Source: CAWGJF01 sp963715745
GTDB taxonomy: Bacteria; Bacteroidota; Ignavibacteria; Ignavibacteriales; Ignavibacteriaceae
DNA length: 64,000 bases
Direction: 5' to 3'
Assembly (NCBI GenBank): GCA_963715745.1
Contig: OY970271.1
Span: forward strand, 2,108,001-2,172,000
The notes under the pieces were generated by a model that worked only from the letters and a program-made list of their open reading frames with translations, made no database searches and was not told where the DNA came from. The number at the start of each line of letters is the position of its first letter. The stretch's first letter is position 1. A program made the position numbers and the translations under genes. Positions 1-9,080 of this stretch are shown here, one piece after another.

Positions 1-1451
1 CTGATTTTTTCTATTGCGATATTAATTCTTCTGATTACTTCATCCTTCCCAAGAATCGCTAACAGATCGAACATACCCGGACCAGTACTTTGTCCGGATA
101 CTGCCAACCTCAACGGATGAATTAGCTTACCTTTTCCAATATTTAAAGATTCAGCCGTATCAGAAACTATTTTTTCATAATCTTCTTTAACTGGATTATT
201 CAACTTGGAAAAAGAATCAACTAACATTTTTAATTGTGCCGGAGTTTCCTCCTTCCAGTTTTTTTCAATGGATTTCTGTTCGTATTCTTTTGGAAGCTCA
301 TAAAAATATCTGCAATTTGTAATAAACTCACTAACAAAAGAAACTCTTTCCTTCATAGCTTCAATAATCATAAGCAAATGATTATCATCGTATGAAGTTT
401 CTTTATATTCCGATTTCGACAATTCTTCTTTAAATATTTGCAATAAGAACTCATCAGGTAATTTTCTTAAATGTTCAGCATTCATCCAGTTCAATTTCTG
501 AAGATCAAAAACAGCTCCGGCTTTATTTACCCTTTCAAGAGAAAATTTATTAATCATATCTTCCATTTTGTAAAATTCAACATCGTCTCCGGCATTCCAG
601 CCAAGTAAAGCAACAAAATTAAGTAACGCATCTTTCAGATAACCTTTGTCACGATAATCTTCAACAGCAACATCACCCTGCCTTTTACTTAATTTTGATT
701 TGTCCGGATTCAGTAAAAGAGGGAGATGTGCAAAAATTGGTTTTTCCCAGCCAAAATATTCATACAATAAAATATGTTTTGGTGTTGAAGACAACCATTC
801 TTCACCCCTGATCACATGTGTAATTTCCATTAGGTGATCATCAACTACATTTGCTAAATGATAAGTTGGAAATCCATCACTTTTAATTAATACCTGGTCA
901 TCAATATTGTTGCTATCAAATTCAACTCTTTCGCGGATAATATCATCAAAAATAATTTTTTCGTCCGGCTGCACATTTAATCTTACTACTTTTGGAATTC
1001 CAGAAGTTAACTTTTCTTTAATCTCTTCTTTAGATAAATGCAAACAGTGTTTGTCATACTTTGCCTGCGGAAGTCTTTGTTTTTCCTGTTCTTCACGTAG
1101 TTTTTCCAATCTTTCCGGGGTACAAAAACAATAGTATGCGTTACCTGAAGAAATTAATTTTTCAACCTGTTCATTATAAATACTTAATCTTTCAGATTGG
1201 AGATATGGACCAAATTCACCTCCGATAAAAGGGCCTTCATCATAATCGAGTCCGACCCAATCTAAAGTTTCAATCAGATTTTCGATTGCACCTTCAACAA
1301 ATCTTTTCCTGTCAGTATCTTCAATCCTCAGTATAAATTTGCCATTATTCTTTCTTGCAAATAAATAATTGTAAAGTGCAGTTCTCAATCCACCGATATG
1401 TAAATAACCTGTAGGGCTTGGTGCAAATCTAACACGTATTTTATCGTTCAT
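1..1451 (-). CDS. gltX: Glutamyl-tRNA synthetase, C-terminal end cut by window
   Basis: Class I aminoacyl-tRNA synthetase that charges tRNA-Glu in the cytoplasm. Translated from ATG at 1451 on the minus strand, it opens with the class I HIGH-type signature (PTGYLHIGGLRT) near residue 11 and carries a KLSKRQG form of the KMSKS loop about 250 residues in. An IRGEEW segment typical of the family precedes that loop. About 483 codons are visible and the frame is still open at base 1, so only the last few residues can be missing compared with the usual 470-500 aa. It is the first gene of the minus-strand run at this end, with an 88-bp gap to the histidine kinase stop. Whether the enzyme is discriminating or also charges tRNA-Gln cannot be judged here. 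Confidence 0.95.
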   Translation of the reverse strand, partial: MNDKIRVRFAPSPTGYLHIGGLRTALYNYLFARKNNGKFILRIEDTDRKRFVEGAIENLIETLDWVGLDYDEGPFIGGEFGPYLQSERLSIYNEQVEKLISSGNAYYCFCTPERLEKLREEQEKQRLPQAKYDKHCLHLSKEEIKEKLTSGIPKVVRLNVQPDEKIIFDDIIRERVEFDSNNIDDQVLIKSDGFPTYHLANVVDDHLMEITHVIRGEEWLSSTPKHILLYEYFGWEKPIFAHLPLLLNPDKSKLSKRQGDVAVEDYRDKGYLKDALLNFVALLGWNAGDDVEFYKMEDMINKFSLERVNKAGAVFDLQKLNWMNAEHLRKLPDEFLLQIFKEELSKSEYKETSYDDNHLLMIIEAMKERVSFVSEFITNCRYFYELPKEYEQKSIEKNWKEETPAQLKMLVDSFSKLNNPVKEDYEKIVSDTAESLNIGKGKLIHPLRLAVSGQSTGPGMFDLLAILGKDEVIRRINIAIEKI

Positions 1452-1539
1452 TTTATTGAGATTTTTATTTGAATTTTAAAAATGAAATGAAAGATACAAA
1501 ACCGGAAACATGAAATAAATGGGGTAGGCAAAAAGTGAA

Positions 1540-3897
1540 TTAATTTTTTAGTTGTTCTTTTCTTTCAGTATAATATTTGACTTTTTGAATAAATTCCTGA
1601 CTATCAATTGGTTTAGGGATATAATCTGTTGCTCCGGCATCAAGACATTTTTCCCGGTCTCCCTTCATTGCAAATGCTGTAAGTGCAATAATTGGAGTAT
1701 CTTTATATTCTATCAATTCTCTGATCTTTCTAGTGGCTTCAAATCCATTCATAACTGGCATTTGCATATCCATTAAAATCAAATCATACATTTGCTGTTT
1801 AACTGTTTCTAGTGCTTCCTGGCCGTTTTCTACCACAACAATTGAATCGAAATTATTTTTCTTTAATAACCTTGTAACTATTATCTGAGAATGCTTATAA
1901 TCTTCAACGAGCAGAATTTTTATTGTATCTTTTTTCTCTTTTACTTCTTCAGGTGTTGAAGGTTCATCGTACTTATTTATCATCGTAGTAATAGTATCCT
2001 GCAATTCCTCAATGTTTGTGCTGCTCTTATGAAGGAGACTTGAAAATAATCCATCAATTCTTGCTGTATCTTCTTCGTATCTTTCTTTACCTGTGTAAAT
2101 TATAATAGGCAGATTTTTAAATTGTTCACGCGATTTTAACATTTCAATTAACTGCACCCCATCAATTTCCGGCATATCCAGATCGATAATTGCTAAGTCA
2201 AGGCGGAGGTTTTCAACCATATCCATTACTTTTGTGGAGTCAGATTCAGAAATAGGGTTAAAACCAGATTGTGAAACAGCTTCCTTTAAAAGATTAACAG
2301 TCGGAACATCATCATCAACAATTAAAATATTTGAGTCTTTCCTTAATTTATAACTTGTTAAAACTTCGACAAGGTATTTGTAATTAATTGGTTTAACAAA
2401 ATATTCAACCGCACCCATTAAAAATGCTTTTTGCTGTTCAGCTTCAACTGAACAAATAATAACAGGTGTCCTTTTTGTATTTTTATTTTCCCTGATTTGC
2501 TGTAAAAGTTCTAGTCCGTTTGCATCAGGAAGAATAATATCCATTAAAATTGCAAGAAAAGTTTCCTGCTCAACAATCTTCAAAGTTTGTTCGGCGGAAT
2601 TTACTATTGTAGGTTCATAACCCCACTTGTGTAAGTAATTTCCAAGTAATTTTGAGGTAGCATAATCATCTTCAACAACTAAAACTTTATTAATTTTCCC
2701 TGGTTTAGGTAAAGCACTTATCTGTGATTCAATTTCACTAATTTCTTCAACAGGAATTGTAATAGTAATAGTTGTACCTTTGTTTACAGTACTTTGAATT
2801 TCAAAATCAGCATTTAAAAACTCGAGGTAGCGTTTTGTTAAAGTAAGACCCAGACCTGTAATATTTCCGGCAGTTGAATTGTACAAATCATTTACAGCGA
2901 ATGGATTAAAAAACTGTTCGAGTTTATTTGAGGGTATACCGGTACCTGTATCAGTAATTCTAAATCTAAGATTATTTTTTTCAGAAGAAAAAACTGATAA
3001 GCTTATCTTTCCCTGTTCAGTTAACCTGAGTGAAACTGTAATTAAGTTGACAAGGATAAATCTAAGTTTCTGCAAATCAAGCTTTGTTTTATCCGGAACA
3101 TTATTGTCAACCTGGTAAAGAAGCTCAATCCTGTTCTTATCTATCTTTTCATCGAATTGCTTAATAATTTCTTCAACAAAATCTTTAACTACAATTGTAT
3201 TTTTTACAGGTGTAGATTTATCACCTTCCAGTTTTGCAATATCAACCAAGTCGTTCAAAAGTGAAAGAAGCTCGTAAGCATTGTTACGCAAGGTTGTTAC
3301 ATATTCGGCTTGTGAAGAGGTAAGATTATCTTCAGAAAGCAATGCGGCAAAACCAATAATGCTGTTGGTAGGTGTTCTTAATTCATGACCAATTGATGAA
3401 ACAATCTCACTTACAGAACTGCTAAGTCCACCTTTTTTACCCATCCATAATCGAAGAAGATTTCTGATTGATTCACCAATTACAACAAGGTTATCTTTAT
3501 CAATCTGAGTAAATTCAGTTTTTTTAGCAATCTTGATTAAGATTTTTTCATTTTCACTAACGCTTAAATGTAGACACCCTTCAAATTGAACAAGGTCTGA
3601 CGCTTTAAATTCACATTGTGGATTTTCTTCAAATTTAGTTTCAGTTGATTTAAAATCGTTAGCTGAACAATAACTGCATTTAATTTCAACGTTGTGCTTA
3701 TAATTCTTTTTTGCTTCTGATGATTTACCTAAGTATTCAAACCCTTTTTCTTTTACTTTTACCAGAACTATGGAATCGAATTCGTATTCATTTGCTAAAA
3801 AATCACAAAGTCCATCCGGAAAATCGTGTGACGAGGTCAGAGCTATTTTTATAAGATTATTATACTTTGAAATGAAATCTATTTTAGAGCTTTGCAT
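1540..3897 (-). CDS. Hybrid sensor histidine kinase with three receiver domains
   Basis: Cytoplasmic phosphorelay protein of 785 aa with no membrane segment. An N-terminal GAF-like region (about 1-150) contains four cysteines (C74, C77, C95, C108), which could bind a metal or sense redox state; that is inference. A HisKA domain follows with phospho-acceptor H171 in SIGHELRTP, then a HATPase domain with a DTGTGIP box and a GLGLTLTKR region. Three receiver domains come next, with acceptor Asp in LMDIILP (about 450), IIDLDMP (about 572) and LMDMQMP (about 709). The last receiver keeps the TAFAMKGD and PKPID elements. No DNA-binding output domain is visible, so output is probably by phosphotransfer or protein contact. 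The signal is unknown. Confidence 0.9.
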   Translation of the reverse strand: MQSSKIDFISKYNNLIKIALTSSHDFPDGLCDFLANEYEFDSIVLVKVKEKGFEYLGKSSEAKKNYKHNVEIKCSYCSANDFKSTETKFEENPQCEFKASDLVQFEGCLHLSVSENEKILIKIAKKTEFTQIDKDNLVVIGESIRNLLRLWMGKKGGLSSSVSEIVSSIGHELRTPTNSIIGFAALLSEDNLTSSQAEYVTTLRNNAYELLSLLNDLVDIAKLEGDKSTPVKNTIVVKDFVEEIIKQFDEKIDKNRIELLYQVDNNVPDKTKLDLQKLRFILVNLITVSLRLTEQGKISLSVFSSEKNNLRFRITDTGTGIPSNKLEQFFNPFAVNDLYNSTAGNITGLGLTLTKRYLEFLNADFEIQSTVNKGTTITITIPVEEISEIESQISALPKPGKINKVLVVEDDYATSKLLGNYLHKWGYEPTIVNSAEQTLKIVEQETFLAILMDIILPDANGLELLQQIRENKNTKRTPVIICSVEAEQQKAFLMGAVEYFVKPINYKYLVEVLTSYKLRKDSNILIVDDDVPTVNLLKEAVSQSGFNPISESDSTKVMDMVENLRLDLAIIDLDMPEIDGVQLIEMLKSREQFKNLPIIIYTGKERYEEDTARIDGLFSSLLHKSSTNIEELQDTITTMINKYDEPSTPEEVKEKKDTIKILLVEDYKHSQIIVTRLLKKNNFDSIVVVENGQEALETVKQQMYDLILMDMQMPVMNGFEATRKIRELIEYKDTPIIALTAFAMKGDREKCLDAGATDYIPKPIDSQEFIQKVKYYTERKEQLKN

Positions 3898-4050
3898 ATC
3901 TTTTTGTCAGGGTTTAAAATTTCTCTATGTAAATATACTTATAGCTTGCCGAAATCAAAAGAATTACCGTCTACAAATAAAACTTAACGTTATAATTTAA
4001 TTGCGTCAAATTAACAGATCTCTTAAAATTATTTTTAATTTCATTCAAAA

Positions 4051-6051
4051 TCAGAATCTGAAATCTAATTGTAGTGATATATCATTATCGATATTACCCT
4101 TGATTTCATTCAATCCGGAGCTATATGAATTTTCTTTTGGTTTATATGTTTCTGAGTACCTGAAGGATAAAGATAAGTTCCTTACTATTCCATATTTTAT
4201 GATAAAATACCATCTCGTTCCTTCACCGTACATTGCGAGGTTAGAAAGTATACCGGTTAAATTGTTTTCGTATTCATAAATAGCTGAATTGAATGAATCT
4301 GTTTTAAAAAATATGATTCGACTGTAAAAATTTAATCCGGGAATTGGAACAAATCTGACATCCTGAAAAACTAAAAAGCCATGTTCATTTTCATTTAAAT
4401 TATCAATGTTAAACTGATTTATTTCCAGTCTTCCTTTTAATCGCAGTGATCTTGAAACATTAAAAACAAGTTCAACTCGTCCAAGTTGTTTTATTCTTCT
4501 AACCAACTGTGTCTTATTGTCAATAATTCCATTAACTTCTTTATCCTCATTTTTATACCTCAGTTTCAGTTCAAATTTTGCAAATGGTTTGGTGAGAATG
4601 TCAATTAAAAATTCATCTCCTTCCGAAGGAAGCGGGATGGATGAAGTTGCAAAAGGGAACTTAAACTGATCATAATAAAAGTTCAGGTATGCGAAAGGCA
4701 GTTTCCATTTTATCCCGGTATAGATTCCGAATTCATTTGAAGTTGCTCCAGAACGTTCACCAAATCCAAATCCGTGAAGACTAAAGAAATTTCTCGGGTA
4801 ATTTCTGATTGAGGCTGTAAATGAAAGCGTTCTTGATATTGAAACAAGTAAGGTGTTTATAGAAGCAACCGAAATTCCGTTATAAGAGAACTCCCCAAAG
4901 AGGTTTAAGTTGTCATAATATAAGTCATAATATAATGCAGAGTATGAAAAGTCTTCGCCGGTTAAGTCAAATATCGAGGATGCTTGAAACGGATTACTGA
5001 ATTGAGATTTATAGTACATAAACCCTGCATTTATAATTCCTGAATTTTTATAATCAATTCTGGCGCCTAGCATTTTTTCGGTTGCGGTTTTTCTTTTTGA
5101 TATCTCGCTTTCAGTTCTATGCAATCCATCTACTGGAGTTGAAATGATTTCACCAGTAAGAGAATCAATATTTGCATCGAATTTATTATTAGAGTAAAAA
5201 CCGGTTACAAAAAATTTATCCAGATTAAAAGTTGCTGCAGCACCTCTAAAAAAGTTATTCTCAGTTGCACTTGTGTATGGTCTAATTGTTCTGTCATTTC
5301 GTTTAACCGGATAAATAGCATCAGCACCTTTTGAAAAAGCGTAAGGGCTCCACATAGTCAAGCCCTGACCAAATTCAAGAAGGTAATCAAAAACTACCAA
5401 TTGCTTTACGAATGAAATATCTTTTGCATAAAAATGATATGAAGAAAATTCATTAAAAGATTTTTCCCCGGGATCTTTTTCTGTTAAAAAACCTGCCTGG
5501 TAGTTGTTCGACTGTTTTAAAATTACTCGGTTATAAAACTGGGGTTTAGTTCCTTCATATTTATTGTCTGAAAAACCCTTCCTAGTTTGTAATTCATTTA
5601 TCATTCGGCTACGAAGTTCAAAGTGAGTCTCCCTAAAAATGTTTTTACTTTCAGGAATTTCAACACCTTGTTGTTCTTTGGTTTTAACTGTAATAAAAGG
5701 AATAATTTTTTTTACAAAATCATTGTCAAGTCCTTGAACCGCATTTAGTTCATAAACTGAGAAGAACTTCCCATATTTTTTTCTATGATTTAAAATTAAT
5801 TGAGCTGAGGAAAGGTCCATTCCGGGAATTAATTGTAAATCAGAAATTGATGCAGAATTTAAATCGATAGGATTTTCAATCAGCTGTTCTATATCATTGT
5901 ACAAATCAGAATTATCTGTTTCTTCAAATGGCTCCTGCAAAATATCGTCAAGTGCGTCTTCAGTATTTATTCCGGTAGAATCAGTTTGTGCAAAACTAAT
6001 TGAATAAAGTAAAATGAAAATAGAAATTAATATTGGGAACAAGCTTTTCAT
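4051..6051 (-). CDS. Secreted helix-hairpin-helix plus outer-membrane beta-barrel protein
   Basis: A 666-aa protein with a clear signal peptide (hydrophobic residues 4-20, cleavage after SFAQ). A ComEA-like helix-hairpin-helix region lies at about residues 55-120 (NPIDLNSASISDL, then a second hairpin around FSVYELNAVQGL). The remaining 500 or so residues alternate aromatic and polar beta strands and end in the strand LQLDFRF with a terminal Phe, as expected for an outer-membrane barrel. Proteins of this architecture occur in Bacteroidota but have no settled function; DNA or peptidoglycan binding at the cell surface is only a possibility. It lies just downstream of the PorV/PorQ-like barrel on the same strand, 45 bp apart, so co-transcription is likely. 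Confidence 0.75.
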   Translation of the reverse strand: MKSLFPILISIFILLYSISFAQTDSTGINTEDALDDILQEPFEETDNSDLYNDIEQLIENPIDLNSASISDLQLIPGMDLSSAQLILNHRKKYGKFFSVYELNAVQGLDNDFVKKIIPFITVKTKEQQGVEIPESKNIFRETHFELRSRMINELQTRKGFSDNKYEGTKPQFYNRVILKQSNNYQAGFLTEKDPGEKSFNEFSSYHFYAKDISFVKQLVVFDYLLEFGQGLTMWSPYAFSKGADAIYPVKRNDRTIRPYTSATENNFFRGAAATFNLDKFFVTGFYSNNKFDANIDSLTGEIISTPVDGLHRTESEISKRKTATEKMLGARIDYKNSGIINAGFMYYKSQFSNPFQASSIFDLTGEDFSYSALYYDLYYDNLNLFGEFSYNGISVASINTLLVSISRTLSFTASIRNYPRNFFSLHGFGFGERSGATSNEFGIYTGIKWKLPFAYLNFYYDQFKFPFATSSIPLPSEGDEFLIDILTKPFAKFELKLRYKNEDKEVNGIIDNKTQLVRRIKQLGRVELVFNVSRSLRLKGRLEINQFNIDNLNENEHGFLVFQDVRFVPIPGLNFYSRIIFFKTDSFNSAIYEYENNLTGILSNLAMYGEGTRWYFIIKYGIVRNLSLSFRYSETYKPKENSYSSGLNEIKGNIDNDISLQLDFRF

Positions 6052-6096
6052 TTATAATTCATAAATAATGAGATACATTTTTAAAGAATGATAAAA

Positions 6097-6915
6097 TTAT
6101 TCCCCATCAAAATGAATTATAAGCCCAGCCTGGTGGGTTAATCCAAGATCGGGATGAGTAAAAACTGCATAATCCAATCTGAACAGAGAATAATTAATTC
6201 CAATTCCTCCCGTAAACCTAGATGGAGAATTTGATGCACCGATTCTTAGAGATAAATATTTAATAATTGAATAATCAATACCGAATCGCACTGATGGTGA
6301 AAATGAGATATCTTTTTCTAAAGCAAAATTGATAATGAGGTCATTTATAAATCTGTAGCTGATCCCGGTAGTTATTACGGTCTGAATTTGATCATCTTCA
6401 TTTGCTACTGTTGCTCTGTTAAGGTTGGAAACAGCAAATCCCCAACTAAGCTCATCTGTTATAAAAGCTATTCCACCCAGATCAAAATAGAGTACTCCTG
6501 TATTCCCATAATTCTGGATTGAGTAGGTGTGATAATCGACTGAGATGCCTGCAAAAAATTTATTTTCATAATTATAAGAATAACCAATGACTACTTTTGA
6601 TTCTCTGTAAAGATCATATCCATAAGTCATTCCACCAATGGCAATTGAACCAAAACTAAATGGCTCATTATAAGCTATGTATCCGTTTGCAAGTTCGGAA
6701 AGTCCAAAAGGAGCGGGAGAATAATATAGCCCAATTTCTCTCGAATTTATCTGTGATAACCCTGCAGGATTATTGAATAACGAAAAAACATCATCTGAGA
6801 GAGCAATGTCTGAATTAGCAAGTGAAATTTGCCTTGCACCGGCATTATATTGCGCAAATATGACATTTGAACACAAAATGACAGTTATAAACGTAAAAAG
6901 ATATTTTATTTTCAT
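6097..6915 (-). CDS. PorV/PorQ-like outer-membrane beta-barrel protein
   Basis: The start is placed at ATG 6915 rather than 39 bases upstream, because MKIKYLFTF begins a good signal peptide cleaved after NVIFAQ. The mature protein opens with AGARQISLANSDIALSDD and an NPAGLSQ motif, the hallmark of the UPF0164/PorV/PorQ family of small outer-membrane barrels, several of which work with type IX secretion. It continues as alternating amphipathic strands to the end. Its neighbours (the HhH barrel behind it and the divergent DUF4835 gene 76 bp away) are all envelope proteins, which fits a surface role. Assignment to PorQ specifically is not secure. Confidence 0.75.
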   Translation of the reverse strand: MKIKYLFTFITVILCSNVIFAQYNAGARQISLANSDIALSDDVFSLFNNPAGLSQINSREIGLYYSPAPFGLSELANGYIAYNEPFSFGSIAIGGMTYGYDLYRESKVVIGYSYNYENKFFAGISVDYHTYSIQNYGNTGVLYFDLGGIAFITDELSWGFAVSNLNRATVANEDDQIQTVITTGISYRFINDLIINFALEKDISFSPSVRFGIDYSIIKYLSLRIGASNSPSRFTGGIGINYSLFRLDYAVFTHPDLGLTHQAGLIIHFDGE

Positions 6916-6991
6916 TGAAAATATTTTTAATTGAGAGAGAAACCCTAAATTCATATATTAAATTAATAAAATTCTGAAAGAGTATTATCCT

Positions 6992-7867
6992 ATGAAAATA
7001 TTTTTTGCCCTGCTGTTTTTTTCTACAATTCATGTTTTTGCACAGGAACTTCAATGTCATGTTGAAGTAAATTATGAAAAGTTACCAATAAATAATCGTG
7101 AACTTCTTTCAGACTTTGCAAATGAAGTTGAGAAATATATGAATACAACAAGATTTACAGATTTGGATTATCAGAGTAAAATTGATTGCACATTGAATAT
7201 ATTATTTGCAAGTGCAAGCAGTGATGTTGATTACACGGCTCAGATTATTGTTGTAAGTCAGCGTCCGATTTACAAATCACAAAGAAATTCTCCTATGGTT
7301 ACAATAAATGATGCACAGTGGTCATTCAAATATGAAAAAGGGCAACCACTTTATTCAAACCAGGGAGTTTATGATCCGATTACTAGTTTTCTTGATTTCT
7401 ATGCTTATATAATTATTGGGTTTGATTGGGATACCTGGGAGGAATTTGGAGGAACAAAATATTTTCTGCAAGCCCAGAATTTAATTAATCTTGGTCAAAA
7501 CAGTGCATTTGCAAGTGGCTGGCAATCAAGCAGCAATACATATAGCAGATGGGGACTTGTAAATGATCTGCTTGCTGAAAAATATGCTCAATTCAGATCA
7601 GCATATTTTGACTATCACTATGGGTTGGATATTTACCAGGAAAATAAAGAAAAAGGAATGAATAAAATTGCCGGTCTTGTTGATGTTTTATTTAATATGT
7701 GGCAAAAGCAAGGTGGAACTAATAGTGTTCTAATAAGAACTTTTTTTGACGTGAAGAACGGTGAAATAATTGATCATCTGAGGGAATATCCTGACCGCAC
7801 AATATTTGCAAAACTAGCAAAAGTCGATCCTTCACACGCAGCAAAATACCAGGCGCTAATTCCGTAA
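6992..7867 (+). CDS. DUF4835 family protein (PorD-like)
   Basis: A 291-aa exported protein with a short signal peptide (FFALLFFSTIHVFAQ). It shows the features of the DUF4835 family of Bacteroidota: an N-terminal conserved ELQCHVEVNY stretch, then a PMVTINDAQWSFKYEKGQPLYSN segment and an ITSFLDFYAYIIIGFDWDTW core. Family members are annotated as type IX secretion protein PorD in some genomes, but I recall this from memory and the biochemical role is not established. The gene is divergent from the PorV/PorQ-like gene, so the two may share a control region of 76 bp. The terminal part is rich in helices and has no membrane span after the signal peptide. Confidence 0.75.
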   Translation: MKIFFALLFFSTIHVFAQELQCHVEVNYEKLPINNRELLSDFANEVEKYMNTTRFTDLDYQSKIDCTLNILFASASSDVDYTAQIIVVSQRPIYKSQRNSPMVTINDAQWSFKYEKGQPLYSNQGVYDPITSFLDFYAYIIIGFDWDTWEEFGGTKYFLQAQNLINLGQNSAFASGWQSSSNTYSRWGLVNDLLAEKYAQFRSAYFDYHYGLDIYQENKEKGMNKIAGLVDVLFNMWQKQGGTNSVLIRTFFDVKNGEIIDHLREYPDRTIFAKLAKVDPSHAAKYQALIP

Positions 7868-7874
7868 GTATAAA

Positions 7875-9002
7875 TTAATTTTTTATTTCTATTTCCCAGA
7901 TCCGATATTTTTTATATCGCTCTCCATTCATTAATTCAAGTCCACGGTTCATCATTATATTATCCTCAAGTACCCAGCTCGCTTCACCAAGGTGAATTCC
8001 ATTTTGATGACCACGATTTACAATCTCCCAATAAAATACTGTGTCTAATCCTTTTTTCTGATATTCAGGAATTACACCAAGAGTTAGAATTCTAACCCAT
8101 TTAATTTTTTTCTTTTGAGTAAAAAGTTTAATAATGTTAAACGGGAAAAGCCTGCCATTCATTTTATGGAATATCTGATTATAATCAAGCATAACCAAAG
8201 CTGCACCAATAAGATTTCCATCTATTTCACCAAAAATCACAAGAGATGGTTCAGCAAGCGGCTTCATATCTTTTGCCATTGCATCAATTTGTTCTTCACT
8301 AAGCGGAACAAAACCCCAATTAGGTTCCCAAGCTTTATTATAAACATATTTAAACTTTTCAAGTTCCTTCTGAAAATTTTTCATATCAAGCTGGGTGATT
8401 TTTATATTATATCTTTTTCTAACAATTTCCTGTCCACGTTTTAATTTTTCAGAAGCCATTATTTTTTTATTTTCAATTTTCCAGGCATAAAGATCTTTTC
8501 CTTTTTTAAATCCATAATTTTCACAAAGTTTAATATAATATTCAGGATTGTAAGGCATCAATAACCTGGGAAGATCGTCAAATCCTTCTACAAGCATTCC
8601 GTAAATATCATTGCTTGATGGATTAGCAGGTCCACGCATAATTTTTAAGTTTTTTTCTTTTAACCAGCTTTTTACTGTGTTGAATAATGCGTCTGCAACA
8701 TCCTGATCATCAATGCATTCAAAAAATCCGAAATGCCCGCAATCATCTTTATGATATTTTAGATGTACATCATTTTTAATTGCTGCAATTCTACCAACAA
8801 GCTCATTATTTTTATAAGCCAGGAAATAATCAGCCTCAGCATTTTTAAAAAATGGATTCTTAACTTTATCCAGAAGAGTTTTTTGTTCCATTAATAAGGG
8901 AGGGACCCAATATTTATTCCCTTTGTAAATCTTCCATGGTAATTTTATAAAATCATTTAACTCTTTCTTCGTTTCAACTTTTTTAACTAATATTGAACTC
9001 AT
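7875..9002 (-). CDS. GNAT-fold acyltransferase, probable bacterial ceramide synthase
   Basis: A 375-aa protein of the GNAT-like family found beside serine palmitoyltransferase in sphingolipid-making bacteria. Visible landmarks are WVPPLLMEQ near residue 33, a RGPANPSSNDIYGMLVEGFD block around 120-145, and a C-terminal acyl-CoA-type segment (LGVIPEYQKKGLDTVFYWEI). Known family: the bacterial ceramide synthase bCerS, which acylates the amino group of the long-chain base, has this fold and this neighbour. Inference: the gene here does that job, using the product of the adjacent Spt. It follows Spt on the same strand but is separated by a strong hairpin terminator, so it may have its own promoter or depend on read-through. 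Confidence 0.72.
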   Translation of the reverse strand: MSSILVKKVETKKELNDFIKLPWKIYKGNKYWVPPLLMEQKTLLDKVKNPFFKNAEADYFLAYKNNELVGRIAAIKNDVHLKYHKDDCGHFGFFECIDDQDVADALFNTVKSWLKEKNLKIMRGPANPSSNDIYGMLVEGFDDLPRLLMPYNPEYYIKLCENYGFKKGKDLYAWKIENKKIMASEKLKRGQEIVRKRYNIKITQLDMKNFQKELEKFKYVYNKAWEPNWGFVPLSEEQIDAMAKDMKPLAEPSLVIFGEIDGNLIGAALVMLDYNQIFHKMNGRLFPFNIIKLFTQKKKIKWVRILTLGVIPEYQKKGLDTVFYWEIVNRGHQNGIHLGEASWVLEDNIMMNRGLELMNGERYKKYRIWEIEIKN

Positions 9003-9026
9003 TGCTATACCTATTATTAATAAAGA

Positions 9027-9055
9027 AAAGCATATCCAGGTTTCGGATATGCTTT
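9027..9055 (-). terminator. Hairpin terminator after Spt
   Basis: A perfect 11-bp inverted repeat, AAAGCATATCC and GGATATGCTTT with a 7-nt loop. On the minus strand it is followed by a T-rich run (TTTTCTTTATT). It lies between the stop of the aminotransferase-like gene and the start of the GNAT gene. Confidence 0.8.
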
Positions 9056-9080
9056 ATATTTAATTAATTTAATTTCAATT

